Positions 24,305 through 33,855 of a stretch of DNA of 64,000 nucleotides are shown piece after piece. A program made the position numbers and the translations under genes. Origin of the DNA: Acidovorax sp. GBBC 1281 (GTDB lineage: Bacteria > Pseudomonadota > Gammaproteobacteria > Burkholderiales > Burkholderiaceae_C). Numbering within the stretch: position 1 is the first letter of the stretch; each line of letters opens with the position of its first letter. The stretch is taken from the NCBI RefSeq assembly GCF_028473645.1, contig NZ_CP097269.1, positions 2,498,001 to 2,562,000 of the forward strand, written 5' to 3'. The notes below the pieces were generated by a model that saw only the letters and a list, made by a program, of their open reading frames with translations, was not told where the DNA came from and searched no databases.

Positions 24305-25954
24305 ATGAAAGGTAACGGCAACTTCCGCCAGTCCATGTCGTGGCTGCACACCTGGTGCGGCCTCGTCTGCGGATGGCTGCTGTGCGCCATCTTCCTCACG
24401 GGCACGCTCAGCGTGTTCCGGGAGCCGATCACCCGCTGGATGGAGGCCCGGCCCGTGCTGGCGGATGCCGGGGCCGGCACACAGGGGGCCGTGCCGCACG
24501 TGCTGGCACAGGCCGTGCGGCACCTGGCCGCGCAGGCACCCGGCGCGCGCTTTTGGCGCATCGAGCTGCCCCAGCGCCCGGGCGATGCCCTGCTGCTGGC
24601 GTGGCGCGATGGCCGTGCCAACCAGACGGCCGCGCTGCACCCGGTGACCGGCGCCGTGCTGCCCCTGCCCTGGGGCCGGGCGACCGAAGGCGGACGCCAC
24701 TTCATGTCGTTCCACTACATGCTGCAGTGGAACGCGCTCGGCTTCTGGGTGGTCGGCTGGGTGTCGATGGCCATGCTGGTGGCGCTGGTGTCCGGCGTGG
24801 TCGTGCACCGGCGCATCTTTCAGGATTTCTTCACGTTCCGGCCGGGCAAGGGCCAGCGCTCGTGGATGGACGCCCATAACGCCACCGCCGTGCTGACGCT
24901 GCCCTTCCTGTTCATGATCGTCTACACCGGGCTGGCGATCTTCTATACCTCGTACATGCCCTGGCCCCTGCAGGCGGCGTACGGCAGCGGCGAGTCGGCC
25001 CATGCCCGGTTCCAGGCCGAGCTGCACCACGGCGAGGGCGAAGCGCTGCGCCGCCCCCGCACGGGCCGGCCCGCGGCCTTGCACGATCTGGCACCGCTGC
25101 TGCAAAGGGCCCGCGACCTGATGGGCCAGCCACCGCGCATGGTGGTGGTCGAGGCGCCGGGGGATGCGAATGCCACGGTGCGCGTGCTCGGCCCCCGCGA
25201 AGCCGAGCCAGGCGCAGGCCAGCGCCGCGCCTTGCTGAACCCGGTGGCCACCGCGGTGCTCGACGGCGTGAGCGGCGCCGTGCTGCAGGTGCGCCGGCCG
25301 GACCCCGACGCGGCCTTCGCCTCGGAGCAGGTGCACGCTGTGATGGAGTCGCTGCACTTCGCCCGCTTCGGTGGCTGGCCGATGAAGTGGCTGTACTTCG
25401 CCAGCGGGCTGCTCGGCACCGTGATGGTGGCCACCGGCACCGTGCTGTTCAGCGTGAAGCGGCGCCGCGCCTGCGGCAATGAGTTCGGCCGTGCCACGGC
25501 CGGCGTCTACCGCGCCATCGAGGCCCTGAACGTCGCGGCCGTGGCAGGCATCGGCGTGGCCTGCATCGGCTACCTCCATGCCAACCGCCTGCTGCCCGCC
25601 GAACTGCCCGGCCGCGCGCTGTGGGAGATCCGGGCCTTCCTGGCGGTCTGGCTGGCCACGCTGCTGCACGCCGCGCTGCGCCCGCCGCGCCGGGCCTGGG
25701 TGGAGCAACTGGGCGCCGCGGCGGCGCTGTGCGTGGCGCTGCCCGCGCTGAACGCCTGGACCACCGGTCAGCACCTGGGCCGCTACGCGCTGGTGGGCGA
25801 TGGGCAGCGCGCCGGCGTGGAGCTCGCCGCGCTGGCCTGCGGCGCGGCGCTGGCGTGGGCCGCGTACCGCACCGGGCAGGGCTGGCACGGCGCGCGCAAG
25901 GCGGTGCCGGGCGCCCCCCGGCGCCCTGCGCCGCGCGGCGGGGTGCAGGGATGA
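24305..25954 (+). CDS. PepSY-associated membrane protein, iron-siderophore reduction
   Basis: The 549-residue inner-membrane protein starts MKGNGNFRQSMSWLHTWCGL and has a first helix near residues 13-35 with the conserved His and Trp. The PepSY-TM pattern (FMSFHYMLQWNALGFWVVG; WMDAHNATAVLTLPF; MESLHFARFGGWPMKWLYF) supplies the heme- or metal-binding histidines, and helices follow to the C-terminus. Proteins of this family sit beside TonB siderophore receptors and are thought to reduce or release iron in the periplasm. An alternative ATG at 24284 adds seven residues. Its stop overlaps the next start (ATGA, 25951-25954). Confidence 0.9.
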   Translation: MKGNGNFRQSMSWLHTWCGLVCGWLLCAIFLTGTLSVFREPITRWMEARPVLADAGAGTQGAVPHVLAQAVRHLAAQAPGARFWRIELPQRPGDALLLAWRDGRANQTAALHPVTGAVLPLPWGRATEGGRHFMSFHYMLQWNALGFWVVGWVSMAMLVALVSGVVVHRRIFQDFFTFRPGKGQRSWMDAHNATAVLTLPFLFMIVYTGLAIFYTSYMPWPLQAAYGSGESAHARFQAELHHGEGEALRRPRTGRPAALHDLAPLLQRARDLMGQPPRMVVVEAPGDANATVRVLGPREAEPGAGQRRALLNPVATAVLDGVSGAVLQVRRPDPDAAFASEQVHAVMESLHFARFGGWPMKWLYFASGLLGTVMVATGTVLFSVKRRRACGNEFGRATAGVYRAIEALNVAAVAGIGVACIGYLHANRLLPAELPGRALWEIRAFLAVWLATLLHAALRPPRRAWVEQLGAAAALCVALPALNAWTTGQHLGRYALVGDGQRAGVELAALACGAALAWAAYRTGQGWHGARKAVPGAPRRPAPRGGVQG

Positions 25955-26256
25955 GCCGCCCCCTTCGGCCAGCGACGCGTTCGACCAGCCGGCTCGGCGT
26001 TGCCAGCCGGGTGCTGGCCGCGTGCGCGGGGGGGTACGCCGTGGCGTCCCTGCTCGCCGCCGTGCTGGCGCTGGCCGCGCCGCGCCTGTGGGGAGGGAGC
26101 CGAGCGGATGGCGTGCTGCTGGCGACGTTGCTCAGCTTCACGGTGTACGCGGCCATCGCGCTGTGGGTGTTCTGTGCGCGCAGCGCGGCGCGGGCCTGGC
26201 TGGGCCTGGGCGTGGCGGCAGCGCCCTGCGTTGGCCTGCTGTGGTGGTGGCGGTGA
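25951..26256 (+). CDS. DUF3649 iron-uptake-associated membrane protein
   Basis: This 101-residue protein has three predicted membrane segments (VLAACAGGYAVASLLAAVLA, ADGVLLATLLSFTVYAAIAL and WLGLGVAAAPCVGLLWWW). The pattern and the coupling to a PepSY-TM gene match DUF3649, a small protein found with siderophore receptors. It probably forms a complex with the preceding PepSY protein. The start overlaps the preceding stop. Confidence 0.85.
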   Translation: MSRPLRPATRSTSRLGVASRVLAACAGGYAVASLLAAVLALAAPRLWGGSRADGVLLATLLSFTVYAAIALWVFCARSAARAWLGLGVAAAPCVGLLWWWR

Positions 26257-26283
26257 CCCCGTGGGCCGCTAGCATCGCTGCTC

Positions 26284-27150
26284 ATGCAACGTCGAAGAAT
26301 CCTCGCGGCACTCGCTGCCGCCTTTTTGTGCCTCGCGGTTTTGCTCGGTGCGGGCGAGGTCCTGAGCCAGCCGCACCACCGGCCCGTGGGCGCGGCCCCG
26401 GACGATCTGCCCGCGAGCCCGGTGCGGTTCGATACCGTCACGGGCCAGTCCCTTGCGGGCTGGCTGGTCCGTGGCGATGCCGGGGCCGGGGCGGTGCTGC
26501 TTTTGCATGGCATCGGTGCGGACCGGCGGCAGATGCTGGGCCGGGCCCGGTTTCTCCATCGCCTGGGCTATTCGGTGCTGCTCATCGATCTGCCCGCCCA
26601 TGGCGAGAGCGCCGGCGACCGGGTGACCTTCGGCTGGAACGAATCGCAAGGCGTGGCGGCGGCCCTGGACTACCTGTCCGACGCGCTGCCCGACGAGAAG
26701 ATCGGTGTGATCGGCGCATCGCTCGGGGCGGCGTCGCTCGTGCTGTCCCTTCCCGACGTGTCCCTGGAGGCAGTCGTGCTGGAGTCGATGTTCCCCACGA
26801 TCGAAGACGCGGTCTCCGACCGCCTGGCGATGTACCTGGGGCCTGCGGGCCGGTGGCTCACGCCGCTGCTGTTGTGGCAGCTTCCCGTGCGGCTGGGCGT
26901 TTCAGCGGATCAGCTGCGGCCCATCGCCGACCTGCCGTCGCTGCACGTGCCGCTGCTGATCGCGGCCGGATCGGAAGACCGCCACACCCCCCTGGCGGAA
27001 ACCCGGCGCATCTACGCGGCGGCTGACGATCCGAAGGCGTTGTGGGTGGTCGATGGTGCGGCGCATGTCGATCTGCATGCGTTCGATCCGCCGGCCTACG
27101 AGGCGCGGATTTCGGCGTTCCTTGCGAAACACCTGCGCGACAGCGACTGA
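26284..27150 (+). CDS. Alpha/beta hydrolase (serine aminopeptidase S33-like), membrane-anchored or secreted
   Basis: The 288-residue protein has an N-terminal hydrophobic segment (residues 6-24, signal anchor or signal peptide), an oxyanion-site LLLHGIGADRRQML, a nucleophile elbow GASLG (Ser146), a catalytic-acid candidate Asp232 in GSEDRHTP and His261 in GAAHVDLH. All members of the triad are present. The substrate is unknown. It lies 27 bases after the iron-uptake locus on the same strand but shows no functional link to it. Confidence 0.85.
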   Translation: MQRRRILAALAAAFLCLAVLLGAGEVLSQPHHRPVGAAPDDLPASPVRFDTVTGQSLAGWLVRGDAGAGAVLLLHGIGADRRQMLGRARFLHRLGYSVLLIDLPAHGESAGDRVTFGWNESQGVAAALDYLSDALPDEKIGVIGASLGAASLVLSLPDVSLEAVVLESMFPTIEDAVSDRLAMYLGPAGRWLTPLLLWQLPVRLGVSADQLRPIADLPSLHVPLLIAAGSEDRHTPLAETRRIYAAADDPKALWVVDGAAHVDLHAFDPPAYEARISAFLAKHLRDSD

Positions 27151-27224
27151 GGCAGTGCGCTGTGCCGGGTGGATCTTGTGCGTGACGGGGGCGAGCGGGC
27201 AGGGGAGCGCTGCGTCATCCCCCT

Positions 27225-27983
27225 TCATTGCCCCCTGGCGCCTGTGGTGGCGGACCCTCCGTCGTCGGCCGGGTCACCACCGGGCGCGTGGTGCGCCATT
27301 CCCATCCCGCCGCCGTTCCCGCTTTCGCCCATTCCACCGCCGGCGCCGCCCCCACTGCCTCGCACACCGCCATCGGCAGTGGCCCGCCGGGCGCCCGCGC
27401 CACCGCTTCCTCCGGGCCGCAGCGGCCCCTGCACGGGAATCGGCACATGCTCCGCAATCGGTTCCAGGTCCAGCGCCGCCCGAATGAACTGCCGCAGCGA
27501 CACCACCAGCTGAGCCGTTTCAATACTGCGGCCGGCCACCATGTCCTGCGCGGCCTGGGCGGCGAGCTGCACCTGCTCTTCGGTGCCCAGCAGGATCACG
27601 TCGGACAGCGCGGCCTCCACCGCGTCGCGCACGCGGCGTTGGCGCTCGGTGCTGGTCGGCGGTGCCAGGGCCCCTTCTCCGGTGGCCGGATCGCCTTCCG
27701 CAGGAGCCAGCGATGACGTTGGGCTGCCAGCCGGCCGGCGGAGGTCGCGCATGTGCGTCGGGCTCACCTGCAACTGCCCGGTGAACGAGCCGCCCAAGGT
27801 CTTGTAGGCGGCAATCAGGGTCTTGAGCCGCTCGTTGATCTGCCGGTTTTCGCGCTCCCGGCGGCGCTGGATGGTCTGCATGAACACGAGCCGGATGCCC
27901 ACCATGAGCAGTGAGGCCAGCAGCAGCCCCAACGCGGTGGTGAGCAGGGTGTGCCAGGAACTGAAGTCGAGCATGTTGCGCAT
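27225..27983 (-). CDS. Conserved hypothetical single-pass membrane protein with glycine-rich tail
   Basis: From the start at 27983 (or 27974), the 252-residue protein has one membrane helix at about residues 13-35 (LTTALGLLLASLLMVGIRLV). A basic coiled-coil region follows (RRRERENRQINERLKTLIAAY), then a helical segment with EAALSDVILLGTEEQVQLAA and SLRQFIRAALDLEPI. The C-terminal 60 residues are Gly/Ala/Met-rich and look disordered. The composition of upstream codons in this frame changes abruptly, so I did not extend the start. No family is recognised. Confidence 0.65.
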   Translation of the reverse strand: MRNMLDFSSWHTLLTTALGLLLASLLMVGIRLVFMQTIQRRRERENRQINERLKTLIAAYKTLGGSFTGQLQVSPTHMRDLRRPAGSPTSSLAPAEGDPATGEGALAPPTSTERQRRVRDAVEAALSDVILLGTEEQVQLAAQAAQDMVAGRSIETAQLVVSLRQFIRAALDLEPIAEHVPIPVQGPLRPGGSGGAGARRATADGGVRGSGGGAGGGMGESGNGGGMGMAHHAPGGDPADDGGSATTGARGQ

Positions 27984-28104
27984 GGCGGACGCGAAGCGCT
28001 GGCGCCACCGCGAAAGGGGAGTGAAGGGCAGGCCATGATAGGCACGGGCACCAGGTGCTGCACCCGTGGCCGGGCGGCACCTTTGGGCCCTCGCAGGGCG
28101 CGGC

Positions 28105-28602
<498 letters not shown>

Positions 28603-28661
28603 GGCGCCATTCTGGCGGGATGCGGCGCAAGGATCGAGCCCTTCCTGCCGCCAGAGGGCTT

Positions 28662-28682
28662 TTGCTATTTATTTAATAGCAA
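28662..28682. repeat. Short palindromic repeat, copy 1 (TTGCTATT / AATAGCAA)
   Basis: Perfect 8-bp arms, TTGCTATT (28662-28669) and AATAGCAA (28675-28682), are separated by 5 bases in the gap between the SNF2 and EVE genes. Similar elements occur at 49543-49563 and 61697-61719. Copies like this are characteristic of Comamonadaceae intergenic DNA in my recollection. It may serve as a bidirectional transcription-stop hairpin. Confidence 0.7.
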
Positions 28683-28734
28683 TGAGGGCATGATTCAATA
28701 GGGCATGGTGGCAAAAACACCTCTATTCGCGGAT

Positions 28735-31587
28735 TCACCGCATGCGCGCCGGTCCCGTGCCGCCCCACCGGATCGCATCGTGCGCCGGGATGGCCAGTGG
28801 GTTGTCCTGGGGTTCCGACAAGGGGGCGAGCAGGGCGTTCAGGTCCGCCTCGCTGAACTTGGCCGCACCCGCGGCGTCGTGCCCCAGCACCCCCTGCGCC
28901 AGCGCCTGCTTGCGGGCCTGCAGTTCCAGCATGCGTTCCTCGATGCTGCCTTCCACCACGATCTTGTAGACGAACACCGGCTGGTCCTGCCCGATGCGGT
29001 GGGCACGGGCGGTGGCCTGCTCCTCCACGGCGGGGTTCCACCAGGGGTCGAGGTGGATCACCGTGTCGGCGGCGGTCAGGTTCAGGCCCACGCCGCCGGC
29101 CTTGAGGCTGGCCAGCAGGACGGGCGGCGCGCCTGCATCGCCGCGGTCCTGGAAGCGCCGCACCACGGCGCCGCGCGCGCGCGGTGGGGTGTCTCCGGTC
29201 AGCGCGAGGAAGGGCAGGGCGAGCGCTTCCAGCGTTTCGGCCACCAGGGCAAGCATCTCGGTGAACTGCGAAAACACCAGCACGCGGCGCCCTTGCGCGA
29301 CCAGGGCGGGCAGCGCGTCGGCCAGCCATTCGAGCTTGGCGCGTTCCATGGTGGCGGGCTGCGCCCGGGCGGCCTCGCTGCCCTTGACCAGGCGCGGATC
29401 GCAACACACCTGCCGCAGCTTGAGCAGCGCATCCAGCAGGGTGATCTGCGCGCCGTCGAAGCTCTGGCGCTGCAGCACGCGGCGCACCTGCTTGTCGGCG
29501 GCGGCACGCACCGCCTCGTACAGCTCGCGCTGGCGGCCCTGCAGCGGCAGCCGCAGCACGACGTCGGTGCGCGGCGGCAGTTCGGTGGCCACGTCCTGCT
29601 TACGCCGGCGCAGGATGAACGGGCGCACGCGCCGGGCCAGCACCTCGGCCCGCAGGGTTTCGCCGTTCTCCTCGATGGGCTTGCGCCAGCGTTGGGAAAA
29701 GCTGCGCGCATCGCCCAGAAAGCCGGGCATGAGGAAGTCGAACTGCGCCCACAGCTCGCCCAGGTGGTTCTCCAGCGGCGTGCCGGTCAGGCAAAGCAGA
29801 TGCGGGGCGTTCAGGCGCCGCAGGGCGCGGGCGCTGCGGCTGCCGGCGTTCTTGACCATCTGCGCCTCGTCCAGGATCAGCAGGTGCCACGGCTGCGCGG
29901 CCAGCGCGTCGATGTCGCGCCACACCAGCGGGTAGGTCGTCAGCACCAGGTCGTGCTGGCCGATGCGGGCAAAGCGCTCGCGCCGGTCCGCGCCGTGCAG
30001 GCTGAGCACGCGCAGGCCCGGGGCCATGCGCTGCGCCTCCGCCTGCCAGTTGAAGACGAGCGAGGTGGGCAGCATCACCAGCGCAGGGTGCGCCAGCCGG
30101 CCCGCTTCCTTTTCGGTGAGGACATGGGCCAGCGCCTGCGCGGTTTTCCCCAAGCCCATGTCGTCGGCCAGAATGCCGCCCAGCCCTTGGGCGCGCAGGT
30201 ATTGCAGCCATGCGAGGCCGTCGAGCTGGTACGGCCGCAGCGGCACCTGCAGCCCGGCCGGCGCGGCCACGGGCGCAGGCGTGCCGATGGCCTTCAGCCG
30301 CCGCGCCAGATGGGCCAGCCCGGCATCGCCCTGCAACTGCCAGCCGTTGTCCCAGCCGCTGACCGTGCCCACGCGGTGCGCCTGCACCAGGCCGGAGCGC
30401 AGGGCCTCGATGCGCCGCATTTCCCAGGGACCCAGGCGCAGCGGGTCGCCGTCCTGGCGCTGCCGGTCGGCGTTGCGCCGCGGATCGGTGAGCAGGTCCA
30501 CCATCGCGCCGACGATGGCCTTGAGCGGCGCCGCGGGCGCATCGATGCGCCGCCCGCCGGGCGCGCGCAGCGAGACGGTTGCGTGATCGTCGATGGCGGC
30601 CATCTGCGCGGCGTTCAGCCAGCGCGGCGCGCGCCGGAGCAGATCGGCCAGCAAGGGCGCCAAGTCCAGCGTCTCGCCGTCCACCTCGATGCCCAGGCTC
30701 AGCAGCCAGGCCCCTTCGCGTTCGGGCAGATGCAGCTTTTGCACCGGGCGTTCGCGCGGGCCCAGGGGGCCGGCGAGGTCCTTGCCCAGCAGCTCGCCGG
30801 TGTCGGGGTCCAGGCGCAGCGTCCAGCGCTGCACGGGAACGCTCTCGTGCGCGAAGCCGGGCAGCACCGACACGGCCCAGCCATGGGCCTGTAGGCGCGG
30901 CACCTGCTCGGCCCAGAAGTCGCCGAAGGCCGCCTCCTGCGGCAGCGTCCAGACAGGGCCCAGCACGGGAGCACCCGCACGGTCGCGCCACTGCAAGGCC
31001 GTTTCGGGCACCGGCAGCAGGCCCAGGTCGCGCACGAGGTCGATGGCGTCCGCCTCGGCCACCCCATCGCGCTGCAGGCGCAGCACGGGGCCGCCGGTGT
31101 CGTACAGCTCCTGCACGGCCGGCGGGCGGCTGTTGAGCACCGAGGTGGGGGCGGGCGTTTCCCAGGCGGCGCCGTCCGGCGTGCGGTAGGTCCAGTCGAT
31201 GCGGGCCAGCGTGACCTGGTCGCCGCGCGGGCCGATCGGCCCGTGGGGCCGCAGGCCCAGCAGGCCGTCGCCACGGCCCAGCGTCCGCAGCGTGATGCGC
31301 GGCTGGAATCGGCCCGGCGTGGCGAGGGTGCCGTCCGCCGGGCCAGGCGGGGCGGACGGGGCGGACGGGGCGGACGGGGCGGACGGGGCGGACGGGGCGG
31401 CGGCGCGCATGCGCGCCATAACCTGCGCGGCCTCGGCATCGGACAGGGTGGGCAGCCGCGCCAGTGTGGCGGCATCTGCCTGGCACTGCAGCGCGGAGAC
31501 CCAGGCGCCGATCGCGTGCTCGCGCGCAGCCGAGGCAACGGAAGGGCGCTTGGCGCTAGGGGAGTCAGCGGGGAGGCGCGGCGGCAT
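28735..31587 (-). CDS. SNF2-family DEAD/H-box helicase (RapA/Swi2-like)
   Basis: The 950-residue protein has a variable N-terminal half and a C-terminal SNF2 motor: PYQLDGLAWLQYLRAQGLG, Walker A DDMGLGKT, Walker B-type LILDEAQ, LTGTPLENHLGELW, and the helicase C lobe with VLVFSQFTEMLALV, LKAGGVGLNLTAADTVIHLD and RAHRIGQ. Such enzymes use ATP to move along double-stranded DNA or remove RNA polymerase. The role here is not known. Near residue 66 lies a run of five Ser-Ala-Pro units encoded by a 9-bp tandem repeat. The start at 31587 yields the full helicase with no nearby better alternative. Confidence 0.93.
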   Translation of the reverse strand: MPPRLPADSPSAKRPSVASAAREHAIGAWVSALQCQADAATLARLPTLSDAEAAQVMARMRAAAPSAPSAPSAPSAPSAPPGPADGTLATPGRFQPRITLRTLGRGDGLLGLRPHGPIGPRGDQVTLARIDWTYRTPDGAAWETPAPTSVLNSRPPAVQELYDTGGPVLRLQRDGVAEADAIDLVRDLGLLPVPETALQWRDRAGAPVLGPVWTLPQEAAFGDFWAEQVPRLQAHGWAVSVLPGFAHESVPVQRWTLRLDPDTGELLGKDLAGPLGPRERPVQKLHLPEREGAWLLSLGIEVDGETLDLAPLLADLLRRAPRWLNAAQMAAIDDHATVSLRAPGGRRIDAPAAPLKAIVGAMVDLLTDPRRNADRQRQDGDPLRLGPWEMRRIEALRSGLVQAHRVGTVSGWDNGWQLQGDAGLAHLARRLKAIGTPAPVAAPAGLQVPLRPYQLDGLAWLQYLRAQGLGGILADDMGLGKTAQALAHVLTEKEAGRLAHPALVMLPTSLVFNWQAEAQRMAPGLRVLSLHGADRRERFARIGQHDLVLTTYPLVWRDIDALAAQPWHLLILDEAQMVKNAGSRSARALRRLNAPHLLCLTGTPLENHLGELWAQFDFLMPGFLGDARSFSQRWRKPIEENGETLRAEVLARRVRPFILRRRKQDVATELPPRTDVVLRLPLQGRQRELYEAVRAAADKQVRRVLQRQSFDGAQITLLDALLKLRQVCCDPRLVKGSEAARAQPATMERAKLEWLADALPALVAQGRRVLVFSQFTEMLALVAETLEALALPFLALTGDTPPRARGAVVRRFQDRGDAGAPPVLLASLKAGGVGLNLTAADTVIHLDPWWNPAVEEQATARAHRIGQDQPVFVYKIVVEGSIEERMLELQARKQALAQGVLGHDAAGAAKFSEADLNALLAPLSEPQDNPLAIPAHDAIRWGGTGPARMR
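31354..31398. repeat. 9-bp minisatellite within the SNF2 gene (5 copies)
   Basis: Five perfect head-to-tail copies of GGACGGGGC on the plus strand encode five Ser-Ala-Pro repeats in the SNF2 protein on the minus strand. The unit length is a multiple of three, so copy-number change would alter the linker without shifting the frame. Confidence 0.9.
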
Positions 31588-31648
31588 GGGCGGCCATTGT
31601 GCCGGGCGAGCGGCCGCGTTCGCATGCGGGGGCCGCCGGGTGGCGGAT

Positions 31649-32170
31649 TCAGCGCTTCGAATCGGCCCCTGGCGCCGGCAAGGTCAGTTGGGCCGCCTTG
31701 GCGACTTCCACGCAATCGCGCAGGTGCTGCTCGCCGAGCAGGCGCAGCGTGGTGTAGCCCAGCACGGCCGCCACGGCCTGGCCGGCCAGCGGCACATATT
31801 TGGCCGCCTGCTTGGCCGTGAGGCGCATGCCCACGGCCTGGGTGGCCCGGATCACCAGCTCGCGGGTGACGAACTTGCCGATCAAGGCCGACCCGACGAG
31901 GCCGACCGCCTTTTGCACCTGCTCGCGCTTGTGGGGCGTGAGCCGGTCGATCTGCTCGGGCGTCAGGCCGAACTCCGCATTGATCTGCGGCACCAGTCGG
32001 GACAGCAAGGCCGCGTCCACCGCCCAATCGAGGCCCGAAATGGGCACGGTGCCCGCCGCGGCGGCCATCAGTGCGCGCCGGTGCAGCAGGCGCCGGCTGC
32101 GCTGCACGGCTGCCAGCAGATCGGGGTCGTTGCCGGCCAGGGCCGAGGCGCTGGGAACACGTTTCGCCAC
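31649..32170 (-). CDS. EcsC-family protein
   Basis: The 173-residue protein has the EcsC-like pattern: RRALMAAAAGTVPISGLDWA near residue 31, then TPHKREQVQKAVGLVGSAL and YVPLAGQAVAAVLGYTTLR with hydrophobic glycine-rich helices. The family is named from the Bacillus ecsC gene and has no settled biochemical role. It lies 14 bases downstream of the GlsB-type gene on the same strand. Confidence 0.82.
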   Translation of the reverse strand: MAKRVPSASALAGNDPDLLAAVQRSRRLLHRRALMAAAAGTVPISGLDWAVDAALLSRLVPQINAEFGLTPEQIDRLTPHKREQVQKAVGLVGSALIGKFVTRELVIRATQAVGMRLTAKQAAKYVPLAGQAVAAVLGYTTLRLLGEQHLRDCVEVAKAAQLTLPAPGADSKR

Positions 32171-32184
32171 GGGGCGGCCGCCTT

Positions 32185-32436
32185 TCAGTTCTTGCTCTTG
32201 AAGAAGCTGTACACCACCAGCAGCAGCATCGCGCCCAGGATGGAGGCGATCCAGCCGGCTGGCTCGCCCTCCTGGTACCAGCCCATGGCGAGTCCGATGT
32301 AGGTGGCCAGGAACGACCCGGCCACGCCGAGCAGCGCCGTCATGATCCAGCCGAGCTTGTCATCCCCTGGCTTGAGCGCACGGGCGAGCAAGCCCACCAC
32401 GAGACCGACGAGAAGAACACCGAGGACGGAAAACAT
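32185..32436 (-). CDS. GlsB/YeaQ/YmgE-family small membrane protein
   Basis: The 83-residue protein has three hydrophobic helices: VLGVLLVGLVVGLLARAL, MTALLGVAGSFLATYIGLAM and IASILGAMLLLVVYSFF. This transglycosylase-associated protein family is widespread and linked to stress response; no enzyme activity is established. It is the first gene of a two-gene unit with the EcsC-type gene. Confidence 0.9.
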   Translation of the reverse strand: MFSVLGVLLVGLVVGLLARALKPGDDKLGWIMTALLGVAGSFLATYIGLAMGWYQEGEPAGWIASILGAMLLLVVYSFFKSKN

Positions 32437-32678
32437 GGGCAGGCACTTTCTGGTTGAGATAGGGCGAATCTACCCGGCGGCCCCCAAGGCGCCATGTCGG
32501 ACGAGGCGCACTGTGCTGCCGGCCGAAGATAGGGGTTTTCGGGGAAGATCAGGCAGCGGGGAAACGGCGTGCGGGGTGTGGGAGCCGGCCGACAAGCCGA
32601 CGCGCGTGAATCCCGCGCTTGGCGAATTGCGGGCTGGATAAGGTCATGGCTCTCCCACAAAAAAAGAAAGGAAAGCCC

Positions 32679-33062
32679 ATGCCCATCCGATCCCCCCGCA
32701 CTTTCTTGTCCGCCACCGTGTTGGCATTGGCCGCGGCCACCGGGGGCGCCATGCTGCCCTCCACGGCCCTCGCACAGAGCGATCAGGCATCGCTGGAGCG
32801 CGGCGCACGGCCGGACACCACCCCTGCGCAACGCTATCAGACCGCGATCCGTGAAGCGGGCGGTGGTTTGAAAGTGGGTTTGGAAGAATGCCGTGCGGGT
32901 GAAGCAGGTGCCCGCAAGTCGTGCGAATCACAGGCCCGGGCGCGCTACCAAGCCGACATGGCTGCCGCCAAGGAAATGCTGCGCAATCCCGATGCCCGTC
33001 CCGTGAATGTGGTGGGCGAACCCATTCGCAGCACGGAAACAACGACCGTCATCAAACCCTGA
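32679..33062 (+). CDS. Secreted protein of unknown function
   Basis: The 127-residue precursor has a signal peptide (about residues 1-32, LSATVLALAAATGGAMLPS ending ALA-Q). The mature part is small and charged, with a single pair of cysteines (in EECRAG and KSCESQ) that probably form a disulfide, then a helix AKEMLRNPDAR. The ATG at 32679 follows AAAGGAAAGC. It is transcribed divergently from the GlsB-type gene. No family is recognised. Confidence 0.7.
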   Translation: MPIRSPRTFLSATVLALAAATGGAMLPSTALAQSDQASLERGARPDTTPAQRYQTAIREAGGGLKVGLEECRAGEAGARKSCESQARARYQADMAAAKEMLRNPDARPVNVVGEPIRSTETTTVIKP

Positions 33063-33112
33063 CAGGCCCAGGCGGCTTCACCATGCGCACGCGGTGCACC
33101 ACGCCAGAGCGC

Positions 33113-33664
33113 TCAGTTGGCGGAGCCGTCCTTGCCGCCGTCTTCGGTACTCACGCGGCGGGCGCCGTTGAAGCGGCGCTGCCAGTAAGAGGCGCCCATG
33201 TCTTCCACGCGGACTTCCGCACCGCTGCGGGGCGAGTGGATGAACTTGCCGTCACCCACGTACATGCCCACATGGCTGAACGCGCGGCGCATGGTGTTGA
33301 AGAAGACGAGGTCGCCCGGTTGAAGGTCTTTCTTCTCGATCTTCTCGGTGGCGGCCGCTTGCTGGTCAGCCCGGCGCGGGAGTACCAGGCCCGCCGCCTT
33401 GCCGTAGATCGTGCGGATGAAGCCGCTGCAATCAAAACCGGTTTCGACGTCATTGCCACCCCGGCGGTAGGGCACGCCGAGAAATCCCATTGCCGTGGCA
33501 ACGACTTCTCCAGCCTTGTCCTGCACGTTGTGCCGGGCTTCCTGGAATTGCGAAAGCATGGTCCTTTCGCGGACAAGACGGTCTAAATCATCGGAGGGCG
33601 CATTGTTGGGGGCGGCGTGGGCGCTGGCGCAGGCCAGCAACAAGAGGCAGATCCATCGAGACAT
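33113..33664 (-). CDS. NlpC/P60 (C40) peptidoglycan endopeptidase, periplasmic
   Basis: From ATG 33664 the 183-residue protein has a signal peptide (residues 1-17, cleavage after AHA), then a C40 peptidase domain. The catalytic triad is Cys79 in FDCSGF, His131 in SHVGMYVG and His143 in FIHSP, and the PGDLVFFN motif lies at residues 116-123. Such enzymes cleave the D-Glu to diamino-acid bond of cell-wall stem peptides. An upstream in-frame ATG at 33763 would add 33 residues that hide the signal peptide, so the shorter start is preferred. Confidence 0.92.
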   Translation of the reverse strand: MSRWICLLLLACASAHAAPNNAPSDDLDRLVRERTMLSQFQEARHNVQDKAGEVVATAMGFLGVPYRRGGNDVETGFDCSGFIRTIYGKAAGLVLPRRADQQAAATEKIEKKDLQPGDLVFFNTMRRAFSHVGMYVGDGKFIHSPRSGAEVRVEDMGASYWQRRFNGARRVSTEDGGKDGSAN

Positions 33665-33855
33665 GGGGCGCGAGGTTATCACGCATGTTCTGGCTTCCAT
33701 TAGCAAAAATTGTCGCAAAACCAAAGCCCCATGGCTTTTGGCTATGAAGCGGCTGCGTGGCATGCTCTTCCCTCTCGCAACGAAATTCGGCGAGTCCTAC
33801 TTTTCCCTGGGGACGCGATGACTGGCAGGCCCTTGTGTTACAAAATTTCCGCTGT

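Noticed and set aside
21484..24705. A 1073-codon minus-strand frame across the receptor gene
   Set aside because: It crosses the ends of three real genes and shows no domain; the plus strand encodes an obvious TonB receptor.
33721..33741. Imperfect palindrome CCAAAGCCCCATGGCTTTTGG between the NlpC/P60 and sugar dehydrogenase genes
   Set aside because: One-base asymmetry, no T-run and no known regulator site; too weak to list as an operator.
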